Positions 1-9,231 of a stretch of DNA of 64,000 nucleotides are shown here, in pieces. Origin of the DNA: J054 sp965223095 (GTDB taxonomy: Bacteria > Pseudomonadota > Gammaproteobacteria > Steroidobacterales > GCA-2729495); contig OZ244979.1 in NCBI GenBank assembly GCA_965223095.1, positions 2,232,001-2,296,000 of the forward strand, given 5' to 3'. The translations under genes were made by a program, and so were the position numbers. Under the pieces are notes generated by a model that saw only the letters and a list, made by a program, of their open reading frames with translations, had not been told where the DNA came from and did no database searches. Positions within the stretch are counted from its first letter, which is position 1. Every line of letters begins with the position of its first letter.

Positions 1-171
1 CTGGAATACGCGCGCTCTTACGCCCGTCTGGTCTACGAACGGGAACTGCATGACCGTTTGTTGAATGAGGTCTTAAGCGCCGATATTGATCAACCGGGTT
101 TGACACTTTTTAACAGTATGGCGCAGGCTGAAGCAAAAAAATTGCTAGCCTCCGCCGATGACTATTTTTGA
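1..171 (+). CDS. C-terminal end of a TatT-like TRAP-associated protein (partial)
   Basis: Only the last 56 residues are in the window; the reading frame is open from base 1 to a TGA at 171. The tail is helical and ends in SADDYF. It lies 34 bases before a DctP gene, the position usually taken by TatT, the lipoprotein T component found with some TRAP transporters, and the ending resembles what I recall of that family. TatT proteins are helical, TPR-like periplasmic partners of the substrate-binding protein. Assignment rests on position plus a short tail, so it is tentative. Confidence 0.55.
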   Translation: MEYARSYARLVYERELHDRLLNEVLSADIDQPGLTLFNSMAQAEAKKLLASADDYF

Positions 172-205
172 GTTGCCGGCCGGCCAGCTCGACGGGGAGA
201 TTTCA

Positions 206-1240
206 ATGTCTCAGTCTAATTTTCGAATAGTACTGGCGCTATGCGTGTCACTGTGCGGTCTTGGCCCCGCTGCGGCAGCCACACAATTCAAGCTCGCAAC
301 GATTGCGCCCGAAGGTTCGCAGTGGATGACGGAACTGCGTGATGCAGCTCGATTCATTAGTGAGCGCACCGACGGTAGAGTAAAGGTCAAGTACTATGCC
401 GGTGGCGTAATGGGCAATGACCGCAAGGTCCTGCGCAAGATTCGGATCGGGCAGCTTCACGGCGGCGCTTTTACGGCCAGCGGCTTATCCGAGAAGTACC
501 CGGACATCGTGATCTACGGTCTGCCGTTGCTGTTTAATGACGAGGCTGAAGTCGACTACGTACGCGAGCGCATGGACCCGCTGCTGGCAGCCGGACTTGC
601 AGAGCATGGTTTCGAAGCCCTGGGTATGGCGGGTGGCGGATTCGCCAGTGTGATGGGCGCCGAACGCGTGACCTCCTTGCAACAGCTTAAGGGTCGCAAG
701 GTTTGGGTGCCCGAGGGTGACAGCATCAGTTACGCCGCCATGGAATCGCTGGATTTGTCACCGGTGGTATTGCCCATCACCGACGTGCTAACCGGGTTGC
801 AAACGGGCTTGCTGGAGTTTGTTGCCACGCCACCGGTGGGTGCCGTCGTGCTGCAGTGGTATACCAAAGTTAAGTTCGTGACAGAAGTGCCTTTGGCTTA
901 CACCTTGGGAATACTGGCGGTGGATCAGCGAGCGTTCAAGCGTCTCAGTGAGCCGGATCAAGCCGTATTTCGTGATGCCATTGCGGCAGCCTACGCGCGG
1001 CTCGATGAACAGAACCGCATCGATAACTTAAGCGCCAGAGAAGCCTTGATCGAAAATGGTTTAAGTATTGCGAAGCTACCGCCCGAGCAGCTAGACGAAT
1101 GGCGCGCGGCTACTCAGCAGGCCAATCAGCGACTCATCGGTGAGGGCGTTGTGTCCGCCGATGTTTTGGAGCAGTTGCTCGGGCATGTCGCAGACTATCG
1201 TCTAGCACAGGCGGCAGATTCACAAGCGGCGGTTGAATGA
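206..1240 (+). CDS. dctP: TRAP transporter solute-binding protein, DctP family
   Basis: Periplasmic substrate-binding subunit of a TRAP transporter; it captures a solute, usually an organic acid, for the DctQM membrane part. The ATG at 206 follows a GGGGAGA ribosome site and opens a signal peptide ending near residue 24 (PAAAA). The mature protein starts with the DctP-type stretch FKLATIAPEGSQWMTEL and keeps a VKVKYYAGGVMGND segment. Length of 344 residues is normal. An in-frame start at 158 exists, but it lies inside the preceding gene and lacks the signal-peptide logic. The last four bases overlap dctQ, so the genes are probably translationally coupled. The substrate cannot be read from the sequence. 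Confidence 0.9.
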   Translation: MSQSNFRIVLALCVSLCGLGPAAAATQFKLATIAPEGSQWMTELRDAARFISERTDGRVKVKYYAGGVMGNDRKVLRKIRIGQLHGGAFTASGLSEKYPDIVIYGLPLLFNDEAEVDYVRERMDPLLAAGLAEHGFEALGMAGGGFASVMGAERVTSLQQLKGRKVWVPEGDSISYAAMESLDLSPVVLPITDVLTGLQTGLLEFVATPPVGAVVLQWYTKVKFVTEVPLAYTLGILAVDQRAFKRLSEPDQAVFRDAIAAAYARLDEQNRIDNLSAREALIENGLSIAKLPPEQLDEWRAATQQANQRLIGEGVVSADVLEQLLGHVADYRLAQAADSQAAVE

Positions 1241-1755
1241 GTGCAGACCGGCCCAAGCCGGGACTGCTGGAGCGGGCTGAACGCTTAGGTCGCTCCCTAG
1301 AGACAACTTTTCTGGTGGTTTTGCTGACCGCTATGTTGCTGCTGGGTGGCAGTCAGATTTTTCTACGCAATATCGTCGGCGGCGGCTTGGCATGGGGTGA
1401 TGAGGCCTTGCGTATCATGGTCTTGTGGCTCGCGCTGATTGGTGCCGTGGCGGCGAGCCGGGAAGATCGGCATGTCAGTATCGATTTGGCGTCGCGAATC
1501 TTGTCATCGCGCTGGCAGCGACCGGTGGCCGCCCTAGTGCATGCCGTCACCGCGTTGGTTTGTCTGGTCTTGGCCTGGTACGCCCTGAACTTTGTTGCGG
1601 AATCCCGCGAGTTCGAAGATGTTTTGCTGGGTGATCTGCCGGCTTGGTGGTTTCAGTCAGTCTTGCCCATTGCATTTTTCTTGATCGGCTACCGATACGT
1701 CATTTGGTGTTTGCGGGCGCTGCGCAGGATTCTTGCTAGGGATGCAAGCGAATGA
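1237..1755 (+). CDS. dctQ: TRAP transporter small permease subunit DctQ
   Basis: Small inner-membrane subunit that links the binding protein to the large permease. 172 residues with four hydrophobic helices: about 25-45, 58-75, 93-115 and 135-157. The segment WGDEALRIMVLWLALIGA, followed by a basic R-E-D-R-H-V stretch, is typical of DctQ. It overlaps dctP and dctM by four bases each, forming a compact transporter operon. Confidence 0.9.
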   Translation: MSADRPKPGLLERAERLGRSLETTFLVVLLTAMLLLGGSQIFLRNIVGGGLAWGDEALRIMVLWLALIGAVAASREDRHVSIDLASRILSSRWQRPVAALVHAVTALVCLVLAWYALNFVAESREFEDVLLGDLPAWWFQSVLPIAFFLIGYRYVIWCLRALRRILARDASE

Positions 1756-3011
1756 TCTTGGCCAGCGTCCTATTGCTGGTATTGGCGCTGCTGGGGGCGC
1801 CCCTGTTCGTCATTATTGTCGGCAGCGCCATGCTGGGCTATATGCGCAGTGAGATTCCATTGACGGCCGTACCCATCGAGGTGTTTGGCATTGCTGAAAT
1901 GCCCATCTTATTGGCTATTCCGCTGTTCACTTTTGCCGGCTATGTGCTGAGCGAAAGTCAGGCGCCGGCACGCTTGGTTCGTTTGACCGGTGCACTACTG
2001 GGCTGGGTGCCCGGTGGGCTGGCGATCGTGGCCATTGCGACTTGTGCGCTGTTCACGGCCTTCACTGGCGCTTCCGGCGTGACGATTATCGCCCTGGGTG
2101 CGCTACTTTATCCGGCACTGGCCCAGGCCGGCTACAAAGATCAGTTTAATCTCGGCCTGGTGACATCGGCGGGCAGTTTGGGCCTGCTGTTCGCGCCCTC
2201 ACTGCCCTTGATTTTGTACGGCGTGATTGCCGAGGTTTCCATTGATGCGCTGTTTCTCGCGGGGATCTTGCCGGGGCTGCTGATGATGTTGCTGCTGTCG
2301 GCCTACTGTTTCTGGGTTAACCGCGGCCACCAACGACCCATTGGAGATTTCTCGACCCGTGAACTGCTCGCGGCGATTCGCGAGTCTATTTGGGAAATGC
2401 CACTGCCGGTGCTAATCCTCGGCGGTATCTACAGTGGCTACTTTGCGGTGTCGGAAGCCGCTGTGGTTACTGCCCTCTATGTGCTCGTGGTAGAAATCTT
2501 GATTCACCGGGATATTTCAATTAGGCAGCTGCCGGAAATCGTTCGTCAGTCCATGTTGTTGGTGGGTGGGATATTGTTGATTCTTGGTGTTTCTCTGGCG
2601 TCGACGAATTACATGATTGATGCACAAGTGCCGGAAATGTTAATCGGCATCGTAAAGGACTACGTCACCGGTCCTACCAGTTTCTTGTTACTGTTATTTG
2701 TTTTTCTCCTGATACTGGGCGCCATTCTGGATATTTTCTCTGCCCTGGTTTTGGTCGTGCCCTTGATATTGCCGGTGGCCGCCGAGTACGGCGTGCATCC
2801 GGTGCATTTAGGTATTACCTTTTTGGCCACTATGCAATTGGGCTATTTGACGCCGCCGGTTGGGCTTAATTTATTTGTCGCGAGCTATCGTTTCGATCAA
2901 TCAATCATTCGGGTTTACTCGGCCACCCTGCCGTTCTTGCTGATGTTGACGGTGGCTGTTTTGCTGATCACGTTTTGGCCTTCCCTGTCATTGATTCTGC
3001 TGGGCGAATGA
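1752..3011 (+). CDS. dctM: TRAP transporter large permease subunit DctM
   Basis: Large inner-membrane subunit forming the sodium-driven translocation path of the TRAP system. 419 residues, almost entirely hydrophobic, with about 11-12 helices. The segment FTAFTGASGVTIIALGALLYP and the C-terminal TPPVGLNLFVASY are DctM signatures. The start overlaps the end of dctQ (ATGA). The gene completes a T-P-Q-M set at the left edge of the window. A dehydrogenase-like gene begins 41 bases after its stop. Confidence 0.92.
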   Translation: MILASVLLLVLALLGAPLFVIIVGSAMLGYMRSEIPLTAVPIEVFGIAEMPILLAIPLFTFAGYVLSESQAPARLVRLTGALLGWVPGGLAIVAIATCALFTAFTGASGVTIIALGALLYPALAQAGYKDQFNLGLVTSAGSLGLLFAPSLPLILYGVIAEVSIDALFLAGILPGLLMMLLLSAYCFWVNRGHQRPIGDFSTRELLAAIRESIWEMPLPVLILGGIYSGYFAVSEAAVVTALYVLVVEILIHRDISIRQLPEIVRQSMLLVGGILLILGVSLASTNYMIDAQVPEMLIGIVKDYVTGPTSFLLLLFVFLLILGAILDIFSALVLVVPLILPVAAEYGVHPVHLGITFLATMQLGYLTPPVGLNLFVASYRFDQSIIRVYSATLPFLLMLTVAVLLITFWPSLSLILLGE

Positions 3012-3052
3012 TTGCGTAAGTATCATTGGCGGAGAATTTGGAGAGTTTGTCG

Positions 3053-4177
3053 ATGAGAATAAGATTTTTATTGCCAGTATTTTCGTTGGTGATCGGAACA
3101 ACCGCATCTTGTGCCGCGGAACCGGTGACATCGAATGTGGAATTTCGCCTTCCCCCTGGTTTTAGCGCGAAGGTTTTGATCGCGGGCGTGCCCAATGCGC
3201 GTTCGCTGACTTGGGGGCCCCAGGGGCTGCTTTTTGTCGGCACGCGTAAGGCGGGGAAGTTGTATGCCGTACGTGATCCATTGTCCGCCGACCCCAGCGT
3301 GGTGACGGTTGCGGAAAAGCTCAAGTTGCCCAATGGCGTGGCGTTTCGTGATGGTTCGCTGTATGTCGCTGAAAGCAAGCGCCTGCTGCGGTTTCCCGAT
3401 ATCGCGGCGCGCTTAGAAAATCCCGGTGCGCCGGAAGTCCTCGGTGATCCCTTACCCTATAAGAGTGGCTTACACGCTTGGAAGTATTTGGCCTTCGGCC
3501 CCGACGGACGCCTTTACCTGCCGATTGGGGCGCCGTGCAACGTTTGCGATGAGTCCGGCTTCGGGCAAATCATCAGTATGCGCGCGGATGGCTCGGATCG
3601 TCGCGTAGAGGCCATGGGTGTGCGCAATTCCGTCGGTTTCGATTGGCACCCCGAAACCGGCGAGTTGTGGTTCACGGACAATGGTCGCGACATGCTGGGT
3701 GACGATATTCCGGCCGGCGAGCTCAACCGGGTGGCGGAGCGCGGGCAACACTTCGGCTTTCCGTATTGCCATGGCGGCGATTTGCCTGATCCGGAATTCT
3801 CCGACCTGGGCAGTTGTAGTGATGCGGTGGCGCCAGCCCAACAGCTGGGGCCCCACGTAGCGCCGCTGGGGATGCTGTTTTACAGCGGTGACATGTTTCC
3901 GGCGGAATATCGCGGCCAGATTATTTTGGCCGAGCATGGATCTTGGAACCGGAGCAAGGCCGCTGGTCCCACCGGTTACCGCCTAAGCCTGGTCCGTCTC
4001 GATGGGAATGAGGCCATTGCCTATGAGCCCTTTATGGAAGGCTTTTTGGGACCGGCAGATGAGGTTCGAGGTCGGCCGGTTGACGTGTTAGAAGCTCCTG
4101 ACGGTTCTTTGCTAGTGAGTGATGACAAAGCGGGTGTCATCTATCAAATTACCTATGCACAGCCCGCGAAAAACTAA
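3053..4177 (+). CDS. Sorbosone/glucose dehydrogenase-like beta-propeller protein, exported
   Basis: Looks like a soluble PQQ-dependent sugar dehydrogenase or L-sorbosone dehydrogenase: a periplasmic six-bladed beta-propeller that oxidises a sugar or aldose. The ATG at 3053 follows GGAGAG and opens a signal sequence ending near ASCA (residues 1-18), possibly a lipoprotein. Family-like stretches are LPPGFSAKVL, LTWGPQGLLFVGTR, YLAFGPDGRLYLPIGAPCNVC, VRNSVGFDWHPETGELWFTDNGRD and LAEHGSWNRS. Length is 374 residues. The TRAP transporter directly upstream on the same strand suggests, but does not prove, that the transported solute and the oxidised substrate are related. Confidence 0.8.
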   Translation: MRIRFLLPVFSLVIGTTASCAAEPVTSNVEFRLPPGFSAKVLIAGVPNARSLTWGPQGLLFVGTRKAGKLYAVRDPLSADPSVVTVAEKLKLPNGVAFRDGSLYVAESKRLLRFPDIAARLENPGAPEVLGDPLPYKSGLHAWKYLAFGPDGRLYLPIGAPCNVCDESGFGQIISMRADGSDRRVEAMGVRNSVGFDWHPETGELWFTDNGRDMLGDDIPAGELNRVAERGQHFGFPYCHGGDLPDPEFSDLGSCSDAVAPAQQLGPHVAPLGMLFYSGDMFPAEYRGQIILAEHGSWNRSKAAGPTGYRLSLVRLDGNEAIAYEPFMEGFLGPADEVRGRPVDVLEAPDGSLLVSDDKAGVIYQITYAQPAKN

Positions 4178-4196
4178 TGCCTTTGCGGATTCTGTC

Positions 4197-6056
4197 ATGA
4201 AGAAATCAATTGCCAGTTTTTTCTCAGGTTTGTGGCGAGTTTTTAGTTTCGTCAGCAAGGCCCTGCAGATCTTGCTGTTCCTTATTGTTGTCGCTTTTGT
4301 GTTGGCCCTGTTTGGGCAGTCCCCACAACTAGTTACCGTGCCTGACTCCGTCGCACTAGTGGTGAATCCATCCGGATTACTAGTTGATAAGTTGTCCGGC
4401 GATCCGGTCACTCGGGCCCTGGACGAGCTGCAGGGTATGCCGCAACGGGAGACCTTAACGCGCGATGTCTTAGCGGCTCTGGAGGCCGCCGGCGACGATG
4501 ACAGGGTCCGCGCCGTGGTGCTCGACCTGACGAATTTCCAGGGCGGTGGTTTACCTCAGCTGCAGGAACTTGCTCGGGGACTACAAGAGCTGCGTGCGCA
4601 GGGTAAGCGGCTTCTCGCCACCGGCGATTCTTACTCCCAAGCACAGTACTACCTGGCGTCACAGGCAGACGAAATCTACATGCATGAGTTTGGCGGCGTT
4701 TACATTGAGGGCTTTGGTTATTTTAGGAGCTATTTTCGCGATGCTTTGGAGAAATTGAGCGTTGATGTCAATGTATTTCGCGTGGGTGAATACAAGTCCT
4801 TCGTCGAGCCCTTCACCCGCGACAGCATGTCGCAAGAGGACAAGGATTCAAGTCGGCGATGGTTATCTGCGCTGTGGGATGCCTATCGTGATGATGTTAG
4901 GGTGGCGCGAGCCTTGCCGGAAAACGCGATCCAGGAATACGTTGAGAGTTTCGCGGATCGTGTTGAAGCGGCGGGCGGCAATTTAGCGGAAGTTGCCCTG
5001 GCGGCTGGCCTGGTGGATAAACTGGGTGGCCGGGATGCAATTGATGGTGATTTGCTAGATTTGGTGGGTGAATCTAAGCAAGACGAAGGTCAATGGTCGG
5101 GAATTGATCATGCCAGCTATTTGTCCGCCATTCGGCGTGAGCAGCCGCGTCCCGTCCACGACAATAATGTAGGTGTTTTGGTCGCCGCTGGACAAATCAT
5201 CGATGGTCAAGGCCAACCCGGGTCATTGGGGGGCGATAGCTTCGCAGCACTGGTTCGCCAGGCCGCGCTAGATGCCAGTATCGATGCATTGGTGCTGCGC
5301 GTTGATAGCCCCGGTGGCAGCATGTTCGCCTCTGAAGTCATTCTAGAGGCGCTGCAAAATTTGCGGGATTCGGGCAAACCACTGGTCGCGTCCATGGGTA
5401 GCGTGGCCGCTTCAGGGGGGTACTACATCGCCATGCCGGCGGAACGGATTTTTGCGGAACCCACGACTATCACGGGTTCCATTGGCGTTGGTGCGCTCAT
5501 GCCAACTTTCCAGCGGACCCTTGAGCGAGTAGGGGTTAGCGTGGACGGTATCGGTACAACAAGGCTGAGCGGCCAACTGTCACCCGATCGCGCCTTGGGT
5601 GATGATGCGCGACGCGTACTGCAGGCTTCCGTCGAAGATGCCTACCAAATATTTATCGGCAAGGTTGCGGAATATCGCGGCATGGACATTGAACGCGTTG
5701 ACAATTTGGCCCGCGGACGGGTGTGGATCGGCAGCGACGCCATCGGTACCGGCCTGGTTGATGAGCCCGGTGGATTAAAGGCGGCCATCGCGGCGGCGGC
5801 TCAGACCGCCGGCTTGCCTGACGGTGACTGGGGCGTGCGTTACGTAGAGCCCGAATTGACCTGGCGTGAACAAATCAGTAGTCGCTTGGCTTTGCGTCTA
5901 GGCAGCTGGACAGAGCGCCTAGGTTTCGGCGGGATTTGGCGGCGCAATGCGTCGATCAATGCGCTATTGAGTGAAGTTGGCGACAAGTTGGCAAGATTCT
6001 CGCGATTCAATGATCCGCGAGGTTTGTATTTTCACTGCTTTTGCGCCGTCAATTAG
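4197..6056 (+). CDS. sppA: Signal peptide peptidase SppA, long type
   Basis: Inner-membrane serine protease that cleaves leftover signal peptides. The 619-residue length matches the tandem-domain SppA of enteric bacteria. One membrane anchor lies near residues 18-40. The catalytic Lys of the first half is K200 (GEYKSF) and the nucleophile of the second half is S406 (GSVAASGGYY), the split Ser-Lys arrangement of the family. The ATG at 4197 is chosen because MKKSIASFF begins the usual N-terminus; in-frame starts at 4119 and 4155 would overlap the previous gene and add residues with no family match. The next gene begins six bases after the stop. Confidence 0.92.
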   Translation: MKKSIASFFSGLWRVFSFVSKALQILLFLIVVAFVLALFGQSPQLVTVPDSVALVVNPSGLLVDKLSGDPVTRALDELQGMPQRETLTRDVLAALEAAGDDDRVRAVVLDLTNFQGGGLPQLQELARGLQELRAQGKRLLATGDSYSQAQYYLASQADEIYMHEFGGVYIEGFGYFRSYFRDALEKLSVDVNVFRVGEYKSFVEPFTRDSMSQEDKDSSRRWLSALWDAYRDDVRVARALPENAIQEYVESFADRVEAAGGNLAEVALAAGLVDKLGGRDAIDGDLLDLVGESKQDEGQWSGIDHASYLSAIRREQPRPVHDNNVGVLVAAGQIIDGQGQPGSLGGDSFAALVRQAALDASIDALVLRVDSPGGSMFASEVILEALQNLRDSGKPLVASMGSVAASGGYYIAMPAERIFAEPTTITGSIGVGALMPTFQRTLERVGVSVDGIGTTRLSGQLSPDRALGDDARRVLQASVEDAYQIFIGKVAEYRGMDIERVDNLARGRVWIGSDAIGTGLVDEPGGLKAAIAAAAQTAGLPDGDWGVRYVEPELTWREQISSRLALRLGSWTERLGFGGIWRRNASINALLSEVGDKLARFSRFNDPRGLYFHCFCAVN

Positions 6057-6061
6057 TCCGC

Positions 6062-6448
6062 ATGGCTAAGCCCTCAGACGCGCAGGGCTTGCGGGTCGAT
6101 CAATGGTTGTGGCGCGCGCGGTTTTATAAAACCCGCAGTCTTGCGGCTACTGCCATCCGCAATGGCCGGGTCCGCGTGAATGGCCAACGCATCAAAAGTT
6201 CTCGAGCACTGCGCGTCGGCGATGAATTGCAAATCACATTGCCTCGCTTGCAGTTATCTATCACGGTCGTGGGAGTGCCCGCCCGCCGCGGGCCGGCTAC
6301 CGAGGCGGCGCTTTACTATCGACTGGACCACCAGACGCCACGCGCGGGGCAGGGGCCGCGCCAGCCGGCGAGTCCTGCGCCGGCCGGTCGTCCGAACAAA
6401 CGGTCGCGACGTCAGCTAAGAACGCTGAAGGGTAAAGGCGGCGCGTAA
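6062..6448 (+). CDS. hslR: Heat shock protein 15 homologue, S4-domain RNA-binding protein
   Basis: Hsp15 binds free 50S subunits that still carry a nascent peptidyl-tRNA, helping recover stalled ribosomes. The S4 domain spans about residues 8-70, with LRVDQWLWRARFYKTRSLA and the NGRVRVNG-plus-KSSRALRVGD pattern. The C-terminal third is basic, rich in Pro and Arg, as in Hsp15. Length is 128 residues. The ATG at 6062 is preferred over a TTG at 6041 inside the end of sppA. It runs convergently with sixA, with only four bases between them. Confidence 0.88.
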   Translation: MAKPSDAQGLRVDQWLWRARFYKTRSLAATAIRNGRVRVNGQRIKSSRALRVGDELQITLPRLQLSITVVGVPARRGPATEAALYYRLDHQTPRAGQGPRQPASPAPAGRPNKRSRRQLRTLKGKGGA

Positions 6449-6452
6449 GTTT

Positions 6453-6974
6453 TTAGCTAATATCGCTCTTGCCGCGGGCTTTCGGGTAGTCGAAATACAC
6501 CATGTTGCCTTGGACTGTCCCCAGCTCTGACCAGCCTGCAAGCTTCACGTCGACACAGATCACACCGGCCGTGGGCAGATTACCGATGGGCCGGCCCGAT
6601 AGGCGCGTGGCCAGTTCCGTCATACCTGGATTGTGACCGACCACGAGCAGATCATGAAAATTGTCATCTTGAGCCGCAATAACCGACAAAATCTTTTCGG
6701 GCGTGGCTAGGTACAGATCAGCTTCGCTGTGAATAAACTCGCGCGGATAGTTGATCTGAAACGCGATAATTTTGGCTGTTTCGCGAGCTCTTTTCGCGGT
6801 ACTGGTCAGAATTAACGACGGTCGTGCGCCGCGCGCGAGCAGCCGTTTACCCATCATCGGTGCATTTCGTTTGCCGCGTTCGTTCAGCGGCCGATCGTGG
6901 TCGGCTTGGCCCGGCGTGTCCCAGCTGGATTTCGCGTGCCGCACAAGGGTCACGCGCCTAAGCACTTTAGCCAC
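6453..6974 (-). CDS. sixA: SixA-type phosphohistidine phosphatase
   Basis: Histidine phosphatase superfamily protein of 173 residues. The phosphohistidine motif is LVRHAKSSW (residues 9-17), with DRPLNERGKRNAPMMG next and the second catalytic His in VVGHNPGMTEL. SixA removes phosphate from phosphohistidine proteins such as HPt domains or phosphotransferase components. The start codon sits on the sufT stop (shared base 6974), so it is the last cistron of the suf operon and probably translationally coupled. This pairing is unusual; no SUF role for a SixA protein is known to me. Confidence 0.85.
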   Translation of the reverse strand: MAKVLRRVTLVRHAKSSWDTPGQADHDRPLNERGKRNAPMMGKRLLARGARPSLILTSTAKRARETAKIIAFQINYPREFIHSEADLYLATPEKILSVIAAQDDNFHDLLVVGHNPGMTELATRLSGRPIGNLPTAGVICVDVKLAGWSELGTVQGNMVYFDYPKARGKSDIS

Positions 6975-7525
6975 TACAGAAGTCCCGCTTCCAATTGCGC
7001 GGCTTCCGACATCATGTCTTGGCTCCAGGGTGGGTCAAAGACCATTTCGACGTCGACCTTGGCGACCGTGGGAATGATGCCCACCTTTTCTTTTACATCT
7101 TCCACCAGGATCTCACCCATGCCGCAGCCAATGGCGGTTAGAGTCATTTCGATATACACGTAGCGTTGCTTGCTATCGAGATTCGAAATTCGGCACTCAT
7201 AAATCAATCCCAGCTCCACAATATTTATGGGTATTTCCGGGTCAAAAATAGTCCGCATTTGATCCCACACGAGTTTTTCGAACTCTTCATCCGTGGCATT
7301 GGGTGGCAAGTCGGGCGGCTTAATGGGTTCTTTGCGTAAAGCATCGGCATCTTTGCCCGCAATGCGATAAAGATTGCCTTCAAAGTAAATGGTAAAACTG
7401 CCACCCATGGCCTGGGTGATGTAGACTAGTGATCCATTTTCTAGGCTGACGACTTCACCGGCAGGCACCACGATGGCATCACAATCCCTTGCCAGGACCA
7501 CCGGCTCGCTTTCTTGGCCAAACAT
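6974..7525 (-). CDS. sufT: Fe-S assembly protein SufT (DUF59/MIP18 family)
   Basis: 183 residues with a DUF59 domain in the C-terminal half, including FDPEIPINIVELGLIYE, a TLTAIGCGMGEILVEDV segment around the conserved Cys, and VFDPPWSQDMMSE near the end. SufT proteins help mature Fe-S proteins under high demand and are usually the last member of suf operons. The N-terminal extension of about 75 residues is typical of the SufT subgroup. The gene sits three bases after sufU and overlaps sixA. Confidence 0.9.
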   Translation of the reverse strand: MFGQESEPVVLARDCDAIVVPAGEVVSLENGSLVYITQAMGGSFTIYFEGNLYRIAGKDADALRKEPIKPPDLPPNATDEEFEKLVWDQMRTIFDPEIPINIVELGLIYECRISNLDSKQRYVYIEMTLTAIGCGMGEILVEDVKEKVGIIPTVAKVDVEMVFDPPWSQDMMSEAAQLEAGLL

Positions 7526-7528
7526 ATC

Positions 7529-7984
7529 TTAATCGCTACTTTCTGTATTGACGGTTGCAGATTCAGCGTCGAGACCTGCGCGCAAGGTTCGCCAGGGCAA
7601 CAGCGCGCAGCGAATTCGTGATGGATAGGCGCGCACGCCGCCTAAGGCGGTGAGTTCGCCGGGCAATTCAGTATCCGGATCTGAGAAGGCAGCGATGACT
7701 TCGTCGGTGTGCTGCCGGGCGGCGGCAACCTCGAGTCCGGTCATTTGCTCAGTCATCATGGATGCCGACGCCAAAGAGATGGCGCAGCCGGATGCTTCAT
7801 AGGCCACATCGGCTAGATGGTCGTTGTCGAGATTTAGGTACAAGTTTATTTTGTCGCCGCACAAGGGGTTGTGGCCTTCGGCTTTTTGATCGGCGTGCTC
7901 AATCCGGCGGAAATTACGCGGTTGCCGGCTGTGTTCGAGCACGGTTTTTCGGTACAGCTCGTGGAGATTATTGTCGTTGCTCAT
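7529..7984 (-). CDS. sufU: SUF Fe-S scaffold / sulfur-transfer protein SufU
   Basis: NifU-N-like protein of 151 residues. The three conserved Cys lie in NPLCGDKI, ASGCAIS and RIRCALLPW, with the Asp of CGD; together they make the metal site. SufU works with SufS as a zinc-dependent sulfur acceptor or scaffold. The starting ATG overlaps the sufS stop by four bases. Having SufU here, with no SufE or SufA in the cluster, marks the SufBCDSUT layout. Confidence 0.9.
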   Translation of the reverse strand: MSNDNNLHELYRKTVLEHSRQPRNFRRIEHADQKAEGHNPLCGDKINLYLNLDNDHLADVAYEASGCAISLASASMMTEQMTGLEVAAARQHTDEVIAAFSDPDTELPGELTALGGVRAYPSRIRCALLPWRTLRAGLDAESATVNTESSD

Positions 7985-9231
7985 CCCAGAAACATCTCTT
8001 GTGCTTTTTTGATTCCCGTTACCAATTGATCAATGTCTTGTTGATTGTTGTACAAGGCAAGGGATGCGCGCGCCGTGCCGGCAATGCCAAAGAACTCCAT
8101 GACTGGCATGGCGCAATGGTGTCCGGTCCGTATGGCGACACCTTGGTGGTCCAAAATTGTCCCCAAGTCGTGGGCGTGAATGCCATCGAGGTTAAAGGAC
8201 ACAACGCCGGTCTTGTGTTTGGCGGTACCGACAAACTCAAGGCCCGGCAATGTGCCCAGTTGCTCCGTGACGTAGTGTAGAAGCTCGGCTTCATGGGTTT
8301 GTATATTTTGCAGCCCAATAGCCTGCAAGTAGTCGATGGCAGCGCCGAGTCCCACAGTGCCGGAGATATTGGGCGTACCGGCTTCAAAGCGATAGGGCAG
8401 GTCGTTGTAAGTCGTGCCCTTGAAGCTAACCGTTAAGATCATATCACCCCCGCCTTGCCAGGCTGGCATTTCGCTCAGCACTGATTCGCGCGCATAGAGC
8501 GCGCCAATGCCTGTCGGGGCGAACATTTTATGGCCTGAAAAGGCATAGAAGTCGCAGCCGATATCCTTCACGTCGACCAACTCATGCGCCATCGCTTGGG
8601 CACCGTCTACCAGGGTCGTGATACCTTGGACGCGCGCCGCGGCAAGCATTGACTTGATGGGATTGATGGTGCCCAGAGCATTGGAAACATGGGCAACACA
8701 GACCAAGCGCGTGTTGGCGTTGAGCAAATCGTGATAGGCATCTTGATCGAGTTCGCCCGCTGGGTTCATGGGGATGACACGAATTTTGGCGCCGCTACGC
8801 TCGGCAAGCATCTGCCAGGGCACGATATTGGAATGATGCTCTAGCTGACTCAGAACGATTTCGTCACCTGCGGTGAAGCTTTGACCCAGGGATGCCGCGA
8901 CAAGATTGATTGCTTCGGTTGTACCACGGGTAAAGATAATTTCTTTGGTGTTTGACGCATTGATAAAAGCGCGGACCTTTTCGCGAGCCCCTTCGTAAGC
9001 GTCGGTTGCCCGGTGGCTGAGGCTGTGTACACCACGATGCACGTTGGCGTGGTCATGTTCTTCGTAATAGCGGACGGCATCAATCACGGTTTGGGGCCGT
9101 TGTGTCGAGGCCGCGCTATCCAGGTAGGCCAGCCTGCAGCCCTGAATTTCTTGCCGCAGGATTGGAAAATCCTGGCGAATTCGTTCAGGGTCGAGGCGCT
9201 TGTCGAGGGTCCTGATGCTCTCGGCACTCAT
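7981..9231 (-). CDS. sufS: Cysteine desulfurase SufS
   Basis: Type II PLP-dependent cysteine desulfurase that strips sulfur from L-cysteine for Fe-S assembly. 416 residues. The PLP lysine lies in FSGHKMFAPTG, and the catalytic Cys in RTGHHCAMPVMEFFG near the C-terminus. The N-terminal IRQDFPILRQE and AYLDSAASTQRP are standard SufS. It overlaps sufD upstream and sufU downstream by four bases each, so the block is probably made from one transcript. Confidence 0.95.
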   Translation of the reverse strand: MSAESIRTLDKRLDPERIRQDFPILRQEIQGCRLAYLDSAASTQRPQTVIDAVRYYEEHDHANVHRGVHSLSHRATDAYEGAREKVRAFINASNTKEIIFTRGTTEAINLVAASLGQSFTAGDEIVLSQLEHHSNIVPWQMLAERSGAKIRVIPMNPAGELDQDAYHDLLNANTRLVCVAHVSNALGTINPIKSMLAAARVQGITTLVDGAQAMAHELVDVKDIGCDFYAFSGHKMFAPTGIGALYARESVLSEMPAWQGGGDMILTVSFKGTTYNDLPYRFEAGTPNISGTVGLGAAIDYLQAIGLQNIQTHEAELLHYVTEQLGTLPGLEFVGTAKHKTGVVSFNLDGIHAHDLGTILDHQGVAIRTGHHCAMPVMEFFGIAGTARASLALYNNQQDIDQLVTGIKKAQEMFLG

